Assembly (NCBI GenBank): GCA_947561585.1
Contig: CANNZV010002358.1
Location: forward strand, 37,898-101,897
Direction: 5' to 3'
DNA: 64,000 nt
From: Caprella mutica
Lineage: Eukaryota; Arthropoda; Malacostraca; Amphipoda; Caprellidae
Below the pieces are notes generated by a model. The model saw only the letters and a list, made by a program, of their open reading frames with translations. It was not told where the DNA came from and ran no database searches. The stretch's first letter is position 1, and every line of letters begins with the position of its first letter. Positions 22,983 to 33,444 of this stretch are shown here, piece after piece. The position numbers and the translations under genes were made by a program.

Positions 22983-25900
22983 TTAAATGTCATCATTAAG
23001 GAGCAATACAAGGTTATGGATGGATCTGCTGAAAATTTTTCCATTCGAAAGTTTAACGTTGGCACTCCTGACCAAGCCATCAGCACTAAGCTTCACGTCA
23101 ACAATTCGACCGATAGGCCAGTTGTTCCGCTTCTCTGTTTTGCTAACCATGAGCACCACATCATTCTTAGCCAGACACTTTTTCTTGGAGGTCCATTTAT
23201 TACGCCGCTGTAAATTTTGCAAATAATCCCTTCTCCAACGAATCCAAAACTGATCAGAGAGGTACTGGATTCGTCTCCAACGTCTCTTGCCGTAAGCTAG
23301 AAGGTCTTCCTCAGAGAAGTTTTCCTCAGTAGTGTGTGGAACTTCCTTCATTGTGAGCAGAGCTGCAGGAGAAAGAGGTGCGGGATCATCGGGATAGCTA
23401 GATATCTCCCATAGGGGTGTGTTGTTTACAATGGCTGCGGACTCCTGAAGTAGCGTGCTTAACTCGTCACGGGACAGAGACCTGGTGAGCATAAGAGTAA
23501 GTGACGCATCCATGACTCTCTTAACAGAGCCTACCTTTCTCTCCCATGCTCCACCACAATGACTTGCTAGCGGAGGGTTGAATAACCACTGTATATTTCG
23601 GTTCAGAAGATCTCTTCTAATTTCTTCAACGTTTACATCAGCTGTTTTCATTTGGTTGGAAGCAGAGAGGAAGTTGGTTCCATTGTCACTACGCAAGATT
23701 CTGATTGTACCCCTCAAGGCAATGAATCGATGTAGTGCATTGCGGAAAGATGTGGTGTCCATTTGAGGCAACATCTCCAAGTGGATGGCTCTTGACACTA
23801 AACATACGCAAATAAGGACCCAGACCTTCCTCGCAGCATTGTAATTTCTGGTTGATCTCCCATCATGTACATAGTAGGGACCAAATGCATCTATACCACA
23901 ATTGGAAAACGGAGGAGTTTCTTCCAAACGATCGACTGGTAGTTCAGCCATTTGTTGCTCCATAGTCTTAGCTCGAAGTTTCTTGCACACTACACACTTG
24001 TCTAACAGACTACTTATGACCTTGCGACCCTTTACAATGTGGAAACCTTCCAATCTTACAGCACCATGAGTAAGATGCCGACCTTGGTGTTTCACACTCT
24101 CATGTAGGTGTCTAATGAGCAGGTCAGTCACTATGTGTTTTTCAGGCAAGATTATTGGATGTTTTTGGTCCGCAGGAATCGTAGAATTTTTTAGACGTCC
24201 GCCGACACGAACTAATCCCACATCATCTATGAATGGAGACAGCATGCCAAGTGCATGCCCACCTGGTAGAGCGTTGTTTGATTTCAACATTGTAACCTCT
24301 GAACCATACACGTCTTTCTGAGCTAGACGAATCAGGGTATTCCTAGCAACAGATCGCATAGCGACAGGATTGATAGGAACAATTTTACTCTTTAATTTTA
24401 TTTTTGATACCCAACTGAAGATTTTATCAAGAACCCTTAATACTCTTCTCCAATCATTTACCCTTCTGCACATTTCGATAACTTCAGTTGAAGACTCTTT
24501 TTCAGTTTTGAGAACGGTACAGACAGTTTCTTCTTCAGGTAGATTCACATCATACACATTGTCTTTCGGGAGAACAGCTGTGTGTTCCTTCAAGAAACAA
24601 GGTCCAGTGAACCATTCTGATTGAAGCAATTCTCGAGGAGAACATGGTCTAGAGCTTAGATCTGCAGGGTTTTGTTTTGTGGCAACATACTTCCATCTCT
24701 CACATTGAGAAACTGATAGAATAATGTTCACTCTCCGTGTGACGTATTTAGAGAACTTTCTATTTTGATTGGAGAGGTACCCTAGTACTATTTTACTGTC
24801 AGAGTAATAGTGAATGCTATGTATATCATAACAGAGTTCCTTCTCAATCTTTGATACAGCCAGAGATGCCTCCAGAGCAGCACAGAGCTCCAATCTTGGT
24901 ATTGAAGTTGCCGCTCTTGGCGCTACCTTTGACCCTCCAGTGACAAAGGAGACATGGATTTCGTCCTGAATAACGAACCTTAGATAAACGACGAATCCAA
25001 TGGCTACCTCCGATGCATCAGCAAATACATGAAGTTCTATACGATCACCTTGATGTTCTCTATTGGGGAAGTAGCAGCGAGGCACCTTAACTGCATTTAG
25101 ATCTAATAAAGATTCTTTCCATCTTTCCCACTCTGAAAGATGATTGAAAGGAAGCGCATCATCCCAATCACATTTCTTCAGATCTTCATCGGTACTCTTA
25201 ATCTTAGCTGGCATTATTTTGCGGCGGAAAAGATGGCCACCCAAAACTACTGGGGCCACGAAACCCAAGGGATCATATAAAGAATTAATGACCGACAGGA
25301 TGCCTCTCTTTGTGAATTCACGCAATGGAACAGAGACTTCCATGAAGAACTCGTCTTGCTGAGCATCCCACAGAATTCCCAAAGTACGTTGAGTTGGGAT
25401 CTCTTCGCATTTCAAATCGTAGCACCCTTCTACTCTTTCTGTTTCTGGGAAAGCTGCAAGCACATCAGCAGAGCTAGATAAAATTTTATGCAATCTTACA
25501 TTGTACCCAGACAAAACATTGATGGAGCTCTCGAGAGTAATTATAGCTTCATCTACACTATTAGCAGAGCCCAACCCATCGTCTACATAGAAAGCAGATT
25601 CTATGTACTTCTTCGCTGGATTTGAATCACTCTCATTTCTAACTGTATACTTTAAACAAAAATTAGCCACGGCTGGACTTGAGGTACAGCCGAATATGTG
25701 AGATTTACTTCGATACTCTACAATAGGATTACTAGGATCGTTCTTGTCAAACCAAAAAAATCTAAGGTAATTTCTGCAATCATCGGTTACCCTAAATCTA
25801 TTGTACATTGCTTCCACATCTGCTACAAAACCAATCTGACCCTGTCTAAACCGCAGCAAAACTCCCCTCAGTTGATTATTAAAATCAGGCCCTTTTAACA

Positions 25901-28676
25901 ATTTTTGATTAAGACTTGTGCCGGAGTAAACAGCTGACGCATCATAGACTAGTCTAGTTTTATTCTTTCTAGGATGAGTTACCGGGAACATAGGTATCCA
26001 CCATGCAAATCCATTTTTTGGATAGAGTTCATTTCTAGGTACTATTTCTACATAATTAGATTCAAGGCTTTTTCTCATTATCTCAACACATTGAACTAAT
26101 TTGTCGTTTTGCAATTTCAACCTATCAAAACAATTCTTGGATCTACAATAGACTTCTTTCCTATTATTCGGCAACTCTTTTTCGTTATTGAATGGAAGGG
26201 GAACTACTAAATTATTTTCATTGTCAACGTTTATATGGTCATTCATTATCATTAGGAACTTCTTATCTTCAACTGATAATCCATTTTCATTGTCGTCTAA
26301 AAACTCTTTGAATACGTTACTTTCAAGCAAACTATTTTCAAATTGTTCTTTAAGAGAAAAGTTAGTTTTTACGTTAAAGTGTTCATGACTAATACTTGTC
26401 CGCAGTACAGTACCATCCCTAGAATGCAAACCTGACCGCTGACAGACCCTTCCCACCAGAGCATACCCTAGTGCAGTGTGATGTACCCATGGAGCCTCTC
26501 TTGTAAGACATTTAGTACCCATCGCCTCAGTACAGTCACGTCCGATAAGCATCATCACCTCTGCCTGTTCGTCGAGAGGAAGGAAATGGCGTGACCACTT
26601 TCTAATAGATTTGATTTTCCGTGCCAGCAGAGGTGTAGCCACTTCATTTTTTGTATCAGGGATCGTATCATTCGTAAGTGATGGAGGTACATCGATTGTA
26701 AGTTTTTCTTTTACACCCTTGACCTGTAAACCTGATACTAACATACCCTTGGTAGTTACCGATAGACCGTTCTTACTGTTTGCGTTCATAGTGTTCAGCT
26801 TATATGAACGAATTGGGAAATCTTTACCAAAGAATTCAGGTACCTTTGGATCAATCAGAGTACAGTCACTTTGTTCGTCAATGATGACATATGCTCTTAA
26901 TGTTTTGTTTGGAACATCTTTCATAGAGATCTCAGCTAACACAGTTTTTGAACAACTTTTATTGACACTGATGTCACCACACAATGTTGTGCATAATGAT
27001 GTACCATCATCATTGAACTCCTGCCTTCGGCTCTTGAAAGGAGACCCCTTCATGATGTCACGATGCAGGGTAGTATGATGACCTTTTGAACACTTTTCGC
27101 ATGAAAGTTTCGATTTGCACTGCGCGGCAACGTGCGCACCTAGACATAGGTAGCAAAGCTTATGGTCGTATACGACTTTTCTTTTCTCTTTTTCGTTCAT
27201 ATTGAGAAATTTCTTACACTCGACAGTTTCATGGCTCGAACTTTCATGAACATAACAAAACTTCTTCGTAGAATCTTGATTGAGCTTCTCTGTAATAAGA
27301 GTTTTGAATGCTGCACGACTATCGTTCTTGGTCCTCTCTCTCGTTTCAGACGAGAATCCCCTATAGTTTGAATTGTTCAATTCTCTCACCTGTCTGCTCA
27401 GAAAATCGACAAGGACACTAAAAGGCGGATGCCCTCCACTATGCCGATCTTCATAAGCTTGGCCAGTGGATCGCCACTTATCATGGATAAATACAGGAAA
27501 CTTTCTTCTTACTAGTTCAGCTCCTGTAGAGACGTTAAGAAACTGTAGTTCTGGATTGTCGGTCATATTGAACATGATCAATCTACATAGATCAAGTAAA
27601 TCCTTCATTTGTGAATCAATATTAGGAGCCCTTATTGCCGGGAACTGATCTAGCTTAGCCAGAAGATCTCGAGAGACCTTTCCGCTAGAACCATAGCGCT
27701 CCACTAACATGTCAAACATCTGTTGTGCCTTCTCTGCATTAATTATTCCGCTTGAAGATACGAAATTAAAAATAAGGCTCTTGGGTTCACCTGCTGAATT
27801 AGATTCTAGAATCTGAAGATACTCTCTTGGGGTAACTGAAAGTGCCTCTACTCGAACGTTGATTTCTTGAATCCATGACCAGAATTTATAGGAGCATCCA
27901 CTATATAGCTCTATACTATTCTTGATGAGGTCCTTTGTTAGCAATTGCCGAGCTAGAATGCTTTGTATGTCCTCATTGTTCACTGGCAAGACGTCGCGTT
28001 GGAAGTTTGGTAATGTAGGATGCACAGGGTTCGTTGGTGCAATTTCAGCAGTTCTGTTAAACACAGGGGCTAACGGATTTAGATCACCCTGTGGAGCCGA
28101 CCTTTTGATTATCACTGGCTGCCATCCTTCACGTCTAGATTGTTCGCCATCTTGTTCATGAACAGATGGTGCATCTCCAGTTTCATCTTGACCATTGTCA
28201 GGCATAAGATCCAGAAACTCGAAGACCTTCTCTTTGCTAGTCATAGGACGCTCCGGTTCGCTGGTAGCATTGAGAGTCTTCTTGGGTATTGCTCCCTTTG
28301 CTATCTGCAGGTCGACCTGACTAATATTGTCCAGATTAGATATAACGTCTTCTCCGGCAGTGTTTAGTAGAGAGTTAACCACAGCCAGAATTTCTGAACA
28401 ATCAGCAAACAACGCATGACGTTCGGCGCTCAACTCAGCAACTCTGCTCATCGCTCCACATTTCACCATGGAAGATGATAGATTACGACTGTCATTGGCA
28501 AAATGTCGGTAGGCTAACTTCAAATTTACTGCATGAGCTTTTGCTTCAGACGTGTCTGAAATCTGATAGGCATTCATCTTCAGTAGATGAGATAAGATTT
28601 GAAAAGAAGATTCGAAGTTACTTTCCAAGATCTTGATTGAAGGTTGCCTCAATCTAGCATTAGAAACTAGTTCCAT
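22983..28676 (-). CDS. BEL/Pao Gag-Pol polyprotein
   Basis: 1897 codons from the first in-frame ATG at 28676 (MELVSNARLRQPS); the frame is open further upstream into the LTR. The N-terminal half is Gag of the DUF1759 type (ELYSGCSYKFWSWIQEIN). It is followed by Cys-His knuckles near 475-520 (CYVHESSSHETVEC, CYLCLGAHVAAQC, CEKCSKGHHTTLH). A pepsin-like protease of the DUF1758 type lies near 597, with DEQSDCTLI instead of the common DTG or DSG. RT: motif A VADVEAMYNRF, motif B FGCTSSPAVAN, and YVDD at 1030-1033. RNase H: HVFADASEVAIGF and IPRLELCAAL. Integrase: HESVKHQGRH with CVVCKKLRA, catalytic Asp1596, Asp1664 and Glu1712 (AWERK). The C-terminal DUF5641 domain includes WIRWRRDYLQNLQRR. No stops or frameshifts. 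Confidence 0.97.
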   Translation of the reverse strand: MELVSNARLRQPSIKILESNFESSFQILSHLLKMNAYQISDTSEAKAHAVNLKLAYRHFANDSRNLSSSMVKCGAMSRVAELSAERHALFADCSEILAVVNSLLNTAGEDVISNLDNISQVDLQIAKGAIPKKTLNATSEPERPMTSKEKVFEFLDLMPDNGQDETGDAPSVHEQDGEQSRREGWQPVIIKRSAPQGDLNPLAPVFNRTAEIAPTNPVHPTLPNFQRDVLPVNNEDIQSILARQLLTKDLIKNSIELYSGCSYKFWSWIQEINVRVEALSVTPREYLQILESNSAGEPKSLIFNFVSSSGIINAEKAQQMFDMLVERYGSSGKVSRDLLAKLDQFPAIRAPNIDSQMKDLLDLCRLIMFNMTDNPELQFLNVSTGAELVRRKFPVFIHDKWRSTGQAYEDRHSGGHPPFSVLVDFLSRQVRELNNSNYRGFSSETRERTKNDSRAAFKTLITEKLNQDSTKKFCYVHESSSHETVECKKFLNMNEKEKRKVVYDHKLCYLCLGAHVAAQCKSKLSCEKCSKGHHTTLHRDIMKGSPFKSRRQEFNDDGTSLCTTLCGDISVNKSCSKTVLAEISMKDVPNKTLRAYVIIDEQSDCTLIDPKVPEFFGKDFPIRSYKLNTMNANSKNGLSVTTKGMLVSGLQVKGVKEKLTIDVPPSLTNDTIPDTKNEVATPLLARKIKSIRKWSRHFLPLDEQAEVMMLIGRDCTEAMGTKCLTREAPWVHHTALGYALVGRVCQRSGLHSRDGTVLRTSISHEHFNVKTNFSLKEQFENSLLESNVFKEFLDDNENGLSVEDKKFLMIMNDHINVDNENNLVVPLPFNNEKELPNNRKEVYCRSKNCFDRLKLQNDKLVQCVEIMRKSLESNYVEIVPRNELYPKNGFAWWIPMFPVTHPRKNKTRLVYDASAVYSGTSLNQKLLKGPDFNNQLRGVLLRFRQGQIGFVADVEAMYNRFRVTDDCRNYLRFFWFDKNDPSNPIVEYRSKSHIFGCTSSPAVANFCLKYTVRNESDSNPAKKYIESAFYVDDGLGSANSVDEAIITLESSINVLSGYNVRLHKILSSSADVLAAFPETERVEGCYDLKCEEIPTQRTLGILWDAQQDEFFMEVSVPLREFTKRGILSVINSLYDPLGFVAPVVLGGHLFRRKIMPAKIKSTDEDLKKCDWDDALPFNHLSEWERWKESLLDLNAVKVPRCYFPNREHQGDRIELHVFADASEVAIGFVVYLRFVIQDEIHVSFVTGGSKVAPRAATSIPRLELCAALEASLAVSKIEKELCYDIHSIHYYSDSKIVLGYLSNQNRKFSKYVTRRVNIILSVSQCERWKYVATKQNPADLSSRPCSPRELLQSEWFTGPCFLKEHTAVLPKDNVYDVNLPEEETVCTVLKTEKESSTEVIEMCRRVNDWRRVLRVLDKIFSWVSKIKLKSKIVPINPVAMRSVARNTLIRLAQKDVYGSEVTMLKSNNALPGGHALGMLSPFIDDVGLVRVGGRLKNSTIPADQKHPIILPEKHIVTDLLIRHLHESVKHQGRHLTHGAVRLEGFHIVKGRKVISSLLDKCVVCKKLRAKTMEQQMAELPVDRLEETPPFSNCGIDAFGPYYVHDGRSTRNYNAARKVWVLICVCLVSRAIHLEMLPQMDTTSFRNALHRFIALRGTIRILRSDNGTNFLSASNQMKTADVNVEEIRRDLLNRNIQWLFNPPLASHCGGAWERKVGSVKRVMDASLTLMLTRSLSRDELSTLLQESAAIVNNTPLWEISSYPDDPAPLSPAALLTMKEVPHTTEENFSEEDLLAYGKRRWRRIQYLSDQFWIRWRRDYLQNLQRRNKWTSKKKCLAKNDVVLMVSKTEKRNNWPIGRIVDVKLSADGLVRSANVKLSNGKIFSRSIHNLVLLLNDDI

Positions 28677-28739
28677 CTTCGAACCTGTTGTTTCACTTCT
28701 GCTAGCAATCCACAAACTCTTCTGATTAAAAATTGGTAC

Positions 28740-29633
28740 TGTTTCGTTTCACATACGAATGCTATTCTTGTTTCAATTATGGAGGTTTAAATGAATTCGA
28801 AGAATTTCAGCGAGGCGTTTACTTGACCTTAGGCAAAGTACCTGTAGAAGTACGAACAATAAATAGGAGGACTAGAACTACATACATTTCATCAAACTTC
28901 AATAGTCCAGAAAAAAGTTATTTTATTTAGGCTAGCTGAGTAAAAAAAATTAATTTTAATCTATATGTTGGTAAAAAACAGGATTGAACACATTAAACCG
29001 TGAAATTAATATAAGTTTTAACGCCTGCTTGAAAACAGAGTTGATCATATCACTGACGTTAAATAGAAATGAAATACAAGAGACTGAAAGAAGAAGATAG
29101 ACAGAAAAGTGGTTATATGAATAAAGGAACATAGGGTAGAAATAAAGTAAACTAAATCGAATGAGCCGAACTAAATCAATCATGAAATAACTACCACGAA
29201 AAATTAACAGAACATGAATTCCTACAGCAAAGCAATAAATTTTTAAATAAAGAATTTTCATATATAAAATATTCATGAACGAAATGAAAGTTTAAATATG
29301 CATGGTATCAAGTGAACTACAGATATCTTTATGGGCAAAAGGGCTAAAAGATAGAAAAGATGTAACCTTTTAATTCCTCTACCCAACAACTTTAAAAGTT
29401 TAACTATTACAAATGTTAACAAACTAGAACTTACCAATTTTTAATTTAACCAGACACTTGAGTTTGGGTTACTAACAGGTTTTCGCATACAATAACATAT
29501 TAAATAATCAGCTTCAGAAATCAAAGAAAAAGTAATTAAATTTAGGAAAGGAAACTGTTATACTGTATCACCTGCTAAGGATTGAAAATTTAAATTGAAC
29601 TGCTTTATTTATTTAGACATACAATACAGCACA
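28740..29633 (-). repeat. 5' LTR of the BEL/Pao element
   Basis: 894 bp and apparently identical to 21950-22843, with constant 6790-bp spacing between matching points. A typical tRNA primer site directly inside this LTR was not obvious; the internal region starts GTACCAATTTTTAATC on the minus strand. Confidence 0.95.
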
Positions 29634-29638
29634 CAAGT

Positions 29639-29973
29639 CTTAGTTCGCAAGAACCTTTTGTTGAAAGACTGTTTACCAAAGGATAAGGTCACAGATTTAA
29701 AGGTAATTTGTGACCTCTCTTGACACCTCTTCCGCACAGAATAATAAATAATTATACGATAAAAACAAGTACATATCGCAATAGCAGTCAGTATTATTGA
29801 CCTCAATAGCGCATTAGCAAGATATGCTTACACAACCGTTCGTGCGTATATGTGTCATTTAGTTTAACACTTTTTTCACTGTACTTCGTTTCACTTGATT
29901 ACTGTAATAAACTTCTAAATTGTTTAAACATAATTTGATTTATAAACTCTTATCGTTCACTGGGCCCATAACC
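29639..29973 (-). other. Leader and primer-binding site of copia copy 2
   Basis: Continues the copia leader cut at 21949 and parallels 7728-8062 of copy 1. It ends with the initiator-tRNA half-site GGTTATGGGCCCAG (minus strand, 29960-29973) directly inside the 5' LTR. Confidence 0.85.
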
Positions 29974-30320
29974 TGTTAGAATTAGGTTAAATTATAGTGG
30001 GTTAACAACGTTAAGACATAGAGTTTATTAACTTTATTTAAAGAGTAATATGTTATACAGATAGAAGTCTATTGGAGAGATGAGTGAAACACATCTCTCA
30101 CTGAGTAATGTAAAAGACCGACTAACTTAAGAATTGACATGCGGTGGTATTTAACACTCACCGGAACTTGTAATGGACTTTAAACCTTAAATCCGTTTCT
30201 CATAAAAGTAATACATTGTTATTTAAACAATAGGTAATTAATATAGCTGAGCTAGTCTAACAGGAAGTTAACATTAAACATATAAAGAGTGTATAATACA
30301 TTTAAACTAAAATTCCAACA
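29974..30320 (-). repeat. 5' LTR of copia copy 2
   Basis: 347 bp; differs from the 3' LTR at 17506-17843 mainly by a ~9-bp insertion near 30025 (ATTAACTTT) and a single change near 30292. Confidence 0.92.
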
Positions 30321-30680
30321 AAAACAACTAGGACATAGTGTGTTGAAGTAACTCACAAAGATTGTTAATTCAATGTATCTGGTGTAAGAATTAACTTACT
30401 ATGAGAGTTGGAGCTACTTTTTTGAAGTTAAGGTGCAAGTTAAATCAACTATGACGTAGTGTGTTATAGTAACCCACAAAGACTGTTAATCCAATGTATT
30501 CTGCAGTGTATGAATTAACTTACTGTGAAAGTTGGCGCTACTTTTTTAGAAGTTTAGGTGCGAGTTAAAACAACTATGACATAGTGTTATAAAGTAACCC
30601 ACAAAGACTGTTAATCCTATGTATCTGGTGTTTAAATTAACTTACTATGAGAGTTGGCGCTAATTAGGTGTGAGTTAAAT
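30321..30680 (+). repeat. ~117-bp tandem repeats (remaining units)
   Basis: Three units of 115-125 bp, each with AACAACTA-GAC-TAGTGT, CCCACAAAGACTGTTAAT and ACTTACTATGAGAGTTGG. They continue the unit before the copia insertion at 17392-17500. The following ~450 bp to 31138 show no feature. Confidence 0.8.
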
Positions 30681-31138
30681 TAAATGTGTATGTGGCAACA
30701 TATATGCTTTCCTCAAAGCCAATTAATCGGTTGACACTTTACAGTTCAAATCTTGTTTCAAGTGTGTTACGTGTTGAATGTGAACGCTCCTCAATACCAT
30801 TTTAGTTCAAGTGCAAACAATAGCGTTATATGCACTAAATAGTATTATCGCTGCCGATTGATTATTAATTATTAATCAATTCCATTAATACATTGATAAA
30901 TGCCTGCCTAAATATTCTAAAAAATTGGGATTGATAGGGTGGTGGTTATAATTTAGGTAGATATTTGAAGAGCTGATTATCAGTATATAACTTTTCATAA
31001 TGATAAATTTTGATTACTGCCTTCCAGTTTGTAAACTGATATCCAAACTAATTTTCCTATATTATTTATATGTTTAACTTATTTAAGCATCATACCTACC
31101 TAGCTATTTTTTTCAGTTTCAATACTCAATACCTTCTA

Positions 31139-31219
31139 CATAGGCTAGGCAGTTATTGCGCTGTCCTTAGAAAGGGTAAGTTCCAAATTATCAGGTGATT
31201 TCACATTTTCGGTCATGTA
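31139..31219 (-). pseudogene. Inverted relative of the first right-arm exon
   Basis: On the minus strand an ATG opens MTENVKSPDNLELTLSKDS and runs to TAG after 23 codons. It aligns with the exon at 31295-31348 (ATENVEPSDNSELILVSQ), which lies head to head with it about 75 bp away. The two therefore form a small imperfect palindrome at the inner end of the right arm. Confidence 0.55.
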
Positions 31220-31294
31220 TGAAATATAGTATATAGCTACCTAATAGCTAATTGAAATAAAAGTTGATTATTAATATTATATAGTTTTTCTTAG

Positions 31295-32660
31295 GCGACC
31301 GAAAATGTGGAACCGTCCGATAATTCGGAACTTATCCTAGTATCTCAAGTTAAGTATTCTTATAATTTATATATTTCATAACTAGTTAGTGTACCTATAG
31401 GTAGGGCTACACAGGTAAATTCGGTTCTTTAATTTCTAATTTCGACCCTATTAAAAAAGTCTCAAAATCCATTTGAAATTAGTTTAGCTATATATTGAAT
31501 TGTTCAACAGATCAATTTATGATAGGTTCTATTTATTTCACGAGTACCTTGAAGCCATGATGGTTATTAATGTTTCTGAGATAAGAGACCGCAGTTAGTA
31601 AAAGTGCCGCAATTTACCTACTTGACCATAGTTTTCTATGACCGGGAGAACTCAGTCCGGGGAGCAAATAAGGAGAACACCGTCCAGGGATTTGGCAGTG
31701 AAAACTCCAACCAGAGGTGAGCCTTATATACTTTTTTGGTATTTAATTAAAGTCTAAATTAAGAGTGTATAATGAACAAAATTTGAGGATTAGCAAGGAG
31801 AATCTATTGCATTTATTAGAGCTAAATTTATACGGGTGCAAGTCATAACCCCCCCCCCCCGGTCACGAACCCCCCTGTTTTTAAATCCCTAATTACCTAT
31901 ATTATTTATTCCTTATTGACACTTTTGGAGTTCATTACTGATTATACATAAGATATATGTATATATATGAACCCCCTGCCAGGTCATTAATCATTATGTG
32001 TGCAGTACAACAAACTAGCGGATACAACAAACTACATCAGCAACTCTCAGTTATTTCTATCTAAGTAGTTCTTCATTTGTTTAACAAGGTAAATAAAGAT
32101 TAGAAAAACAGGGAGGAGGGGCTCTTGACTGTACCCCAATTTATACTACATCTGAAGATTTATAGATAGTTTAACATTTTATATAAATAATTTACCTATA
32201 TGAAACAATTCTCAGTTAATAATTCTTTTCATTTCTTTATTACTATGGTTTTCTATATTTTCTGAATCTACTTTCAGATCTTCATGAAGAATTGGAGTAG
32301 ATCAACGTCATCAACCATCGGAGTCCTCTTCAATTCCTTTGAATGATTCAGGAACAATTATGCTCTGACAAAGTAAGTATTTGAAAATGTTAGATGGTTT
32401 TTAAATATGTATTTGCAATATTATTAGCTCTTACTTTTTCATATGCTTTTAGGGATTCCAGACATGAAGAGAATATCGAAGCTGTCGCTATCTCTTCACA
32501 AAAGGAAGAAAAGAGTAGGTGATGTTATTGATAATGTATATAAACGATACTATGAATTTCTATTATATATATATTAATATACGAATATCTTATTTCAGGA
32601 ATTGGCAACCTATAGTCGTAACAGACAGTGACGAGGATTAAAATTGTACTTCTAAATAAA
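31295..32660 (+). pseudogene. Decayed multi-exon gene, right-arm copy
   Basis: A series of exon-like segments with consensus splice borders. 31295-31348 (TTCTTAG...CAA|GTTAAG) reads ATENVEPSDNSELILVSQ. 31632-31716 (CATAG...GAG|GTGAGC) reads on in the same phase with RRTPSRDLAVKTPTR. 32278-32372 (TTTCAG...AAA|GTAAGT) encodes SESSSIPLNDSGTIM in one frame but holds a stop in the continuing frame. 32453-32518 (TTTTAG...TAG|GTGATG) reads DSRHEENIEAVAISSQKEEK. 32599-32641 (TTTCAG) reads NWQPIVVTDSDED and then stops, with AATAAA at 32655-32660. The last two exons join in phase and give a short acidic C-terminus. No known family recognised. Coding quality is better in this arm than in the left arm, but the frame conflict at the third exon suggests a pseudogene. 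Confidence 0.6.
31833..32137. mobile_element. hAT-type miniature element with 8-bp TSD
   Basis: 305 bp flanked by AATTTATA on both sides (31825-31832 and 32138-32145). The left arm has the empty site with a single AATTTATA near 16685, so the insertion is proved by comparison. Ends are imperfect inverted repeats: CGGGTGCAAGTCATAACCCC against GGGGTACAGTCAAGAGCCCC, both followed by CCCTGTTTTT. No coding capacity. The 8-bp duplication points to hAT, although the outermost bases are not a clean CAG. Confidence 0.85.
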
Positions 32661-32934
32661 AAAATCTAAAACTTAAATGTTTATATTTCGTTTTCAATTT
32701 GACCTAGATAAATTCTATTAGCATATTTCTACATCAGTTCATATGAGTAAGATGAATTGCATTTTAGAAGACAAAGGCTTTATTATTATTCATTAAGTTA
32801 TAGTATAATTGCAGCATATCAAAGATTTATTCTATCAAATTTTGTTCTTGTAGTCTGGCCGGGTAATTCAATTTATCTAGCCTACCTATTTATCACTACG
32901 TAAAGTTATTTACGTCATCTAACTACTTATTTAA

Positions 32935-33444
32935 TTTATTTATTTATTAGGGGGTTTAACGTCTGCTTCGGAACCAAAGGCCATATCGCTGACGTCAAAA
33001 GGAAATTAAATACAAGGGACTGGAAGAAGTAGTCAGAGAGGAAAGTGGCTCCATGAACAAAGTCACTTACCACCGTCGGTGACAATGCTCATGGATGCAG
33101 AAAAGCTACTCCGTGAATACAGTCACTTACCAAGGAATGTGACGAAACAGGACACAAGCACCGGTGGCTGCACTCACGGATGGAAGAGGAAAATGAAGAG
33201 GTGATAGTAAATGAAGCCTACGAGCCTACCTAACACAAAATCTAAGACCTCGTAGTTGAAGAGCATAACCCTAGCGCTATCCTCTAAAACTGCAAGTAGC
33301 GTTAAAAAAATGATAAACATGGTAAAAATGAAAAAAGACAATCCATAATCCAAATTACAACAGTTCGGGGCCCAAGGGACGCCACCCCCCTTCTGTTCCA
33401 TTCACCACAGACAGCTTCAGGATAGAGCCCCTGGGGGCAACTAG
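32935..33444 (-). mobile_element. SINE-like retroposon with 12-bp TSD
   Basis: 510 bp flanked by CTACTTATTTAA at 32923-32934 and 33445-33456; the left arm has the uninterrupted site near 15880. On the minus strand the 3' end is GCAGACGTTAAACCCCCTAA followed by an AAAT-rich tail, which with the long variable TSD indicates target-primed retroposition. A partial match to a pol III B box (GGTTCCGAAGC) lies close to the 3' end. I see no clear tRNA-like head, so a 5'-truncated LINE tail is an alternative. Related copies: 35335-35715 and both halves of 50050-50682. Confidence 0.75.

Larger units (their letters stand above)
21950..29633 (-). mobile_element. Intact, young BEL/Pao retrotransposon
   Basis: A complete minus-strand element of 7684 bp with 894-bp LTRs at 21950-22843 and 28740-29633, which appear identical wherever I compared them. 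It carries one uninterrupted polyprotein frame. It sits in the leader of copia copy 2 with a perfect 5-bp target duplication, CAAGT (21945-21949 and 29634-29638). Copia copy 1 shows the uninterrupted site. LTR identity and the intact frame indicate a very recent insertion that may still be competent for movement. Confidence 0.97.
17506..30320 (-). mobile_element. Ty1/copia element copy 2, split by a BEL/Pao insertion
   Basis: A minus-strand copia element whose own sequence is 17506-21949 plus 29639-30320; the middle is a nested BEL/Pao element. Both LTRs are present (17506-17843 and 29974-30320). The outer flanks carry a perfect 5-bp target duplication, AAAAC, at 17501-17505 and 30321-30325. 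The LTRs differ by one ~9-bp insertion and a few substitutions. The coding region has only two nonsense changes, so this insertion is younger than copy 1 but older than the BEL/Pao element inside its leader. Confidence 0.95.

Noticed and set aside
33174..33401. 75-codon minus-strand frame
   Set aside because: Lies inside the SINE-like repeat; not conserved as a frame in the other copies.
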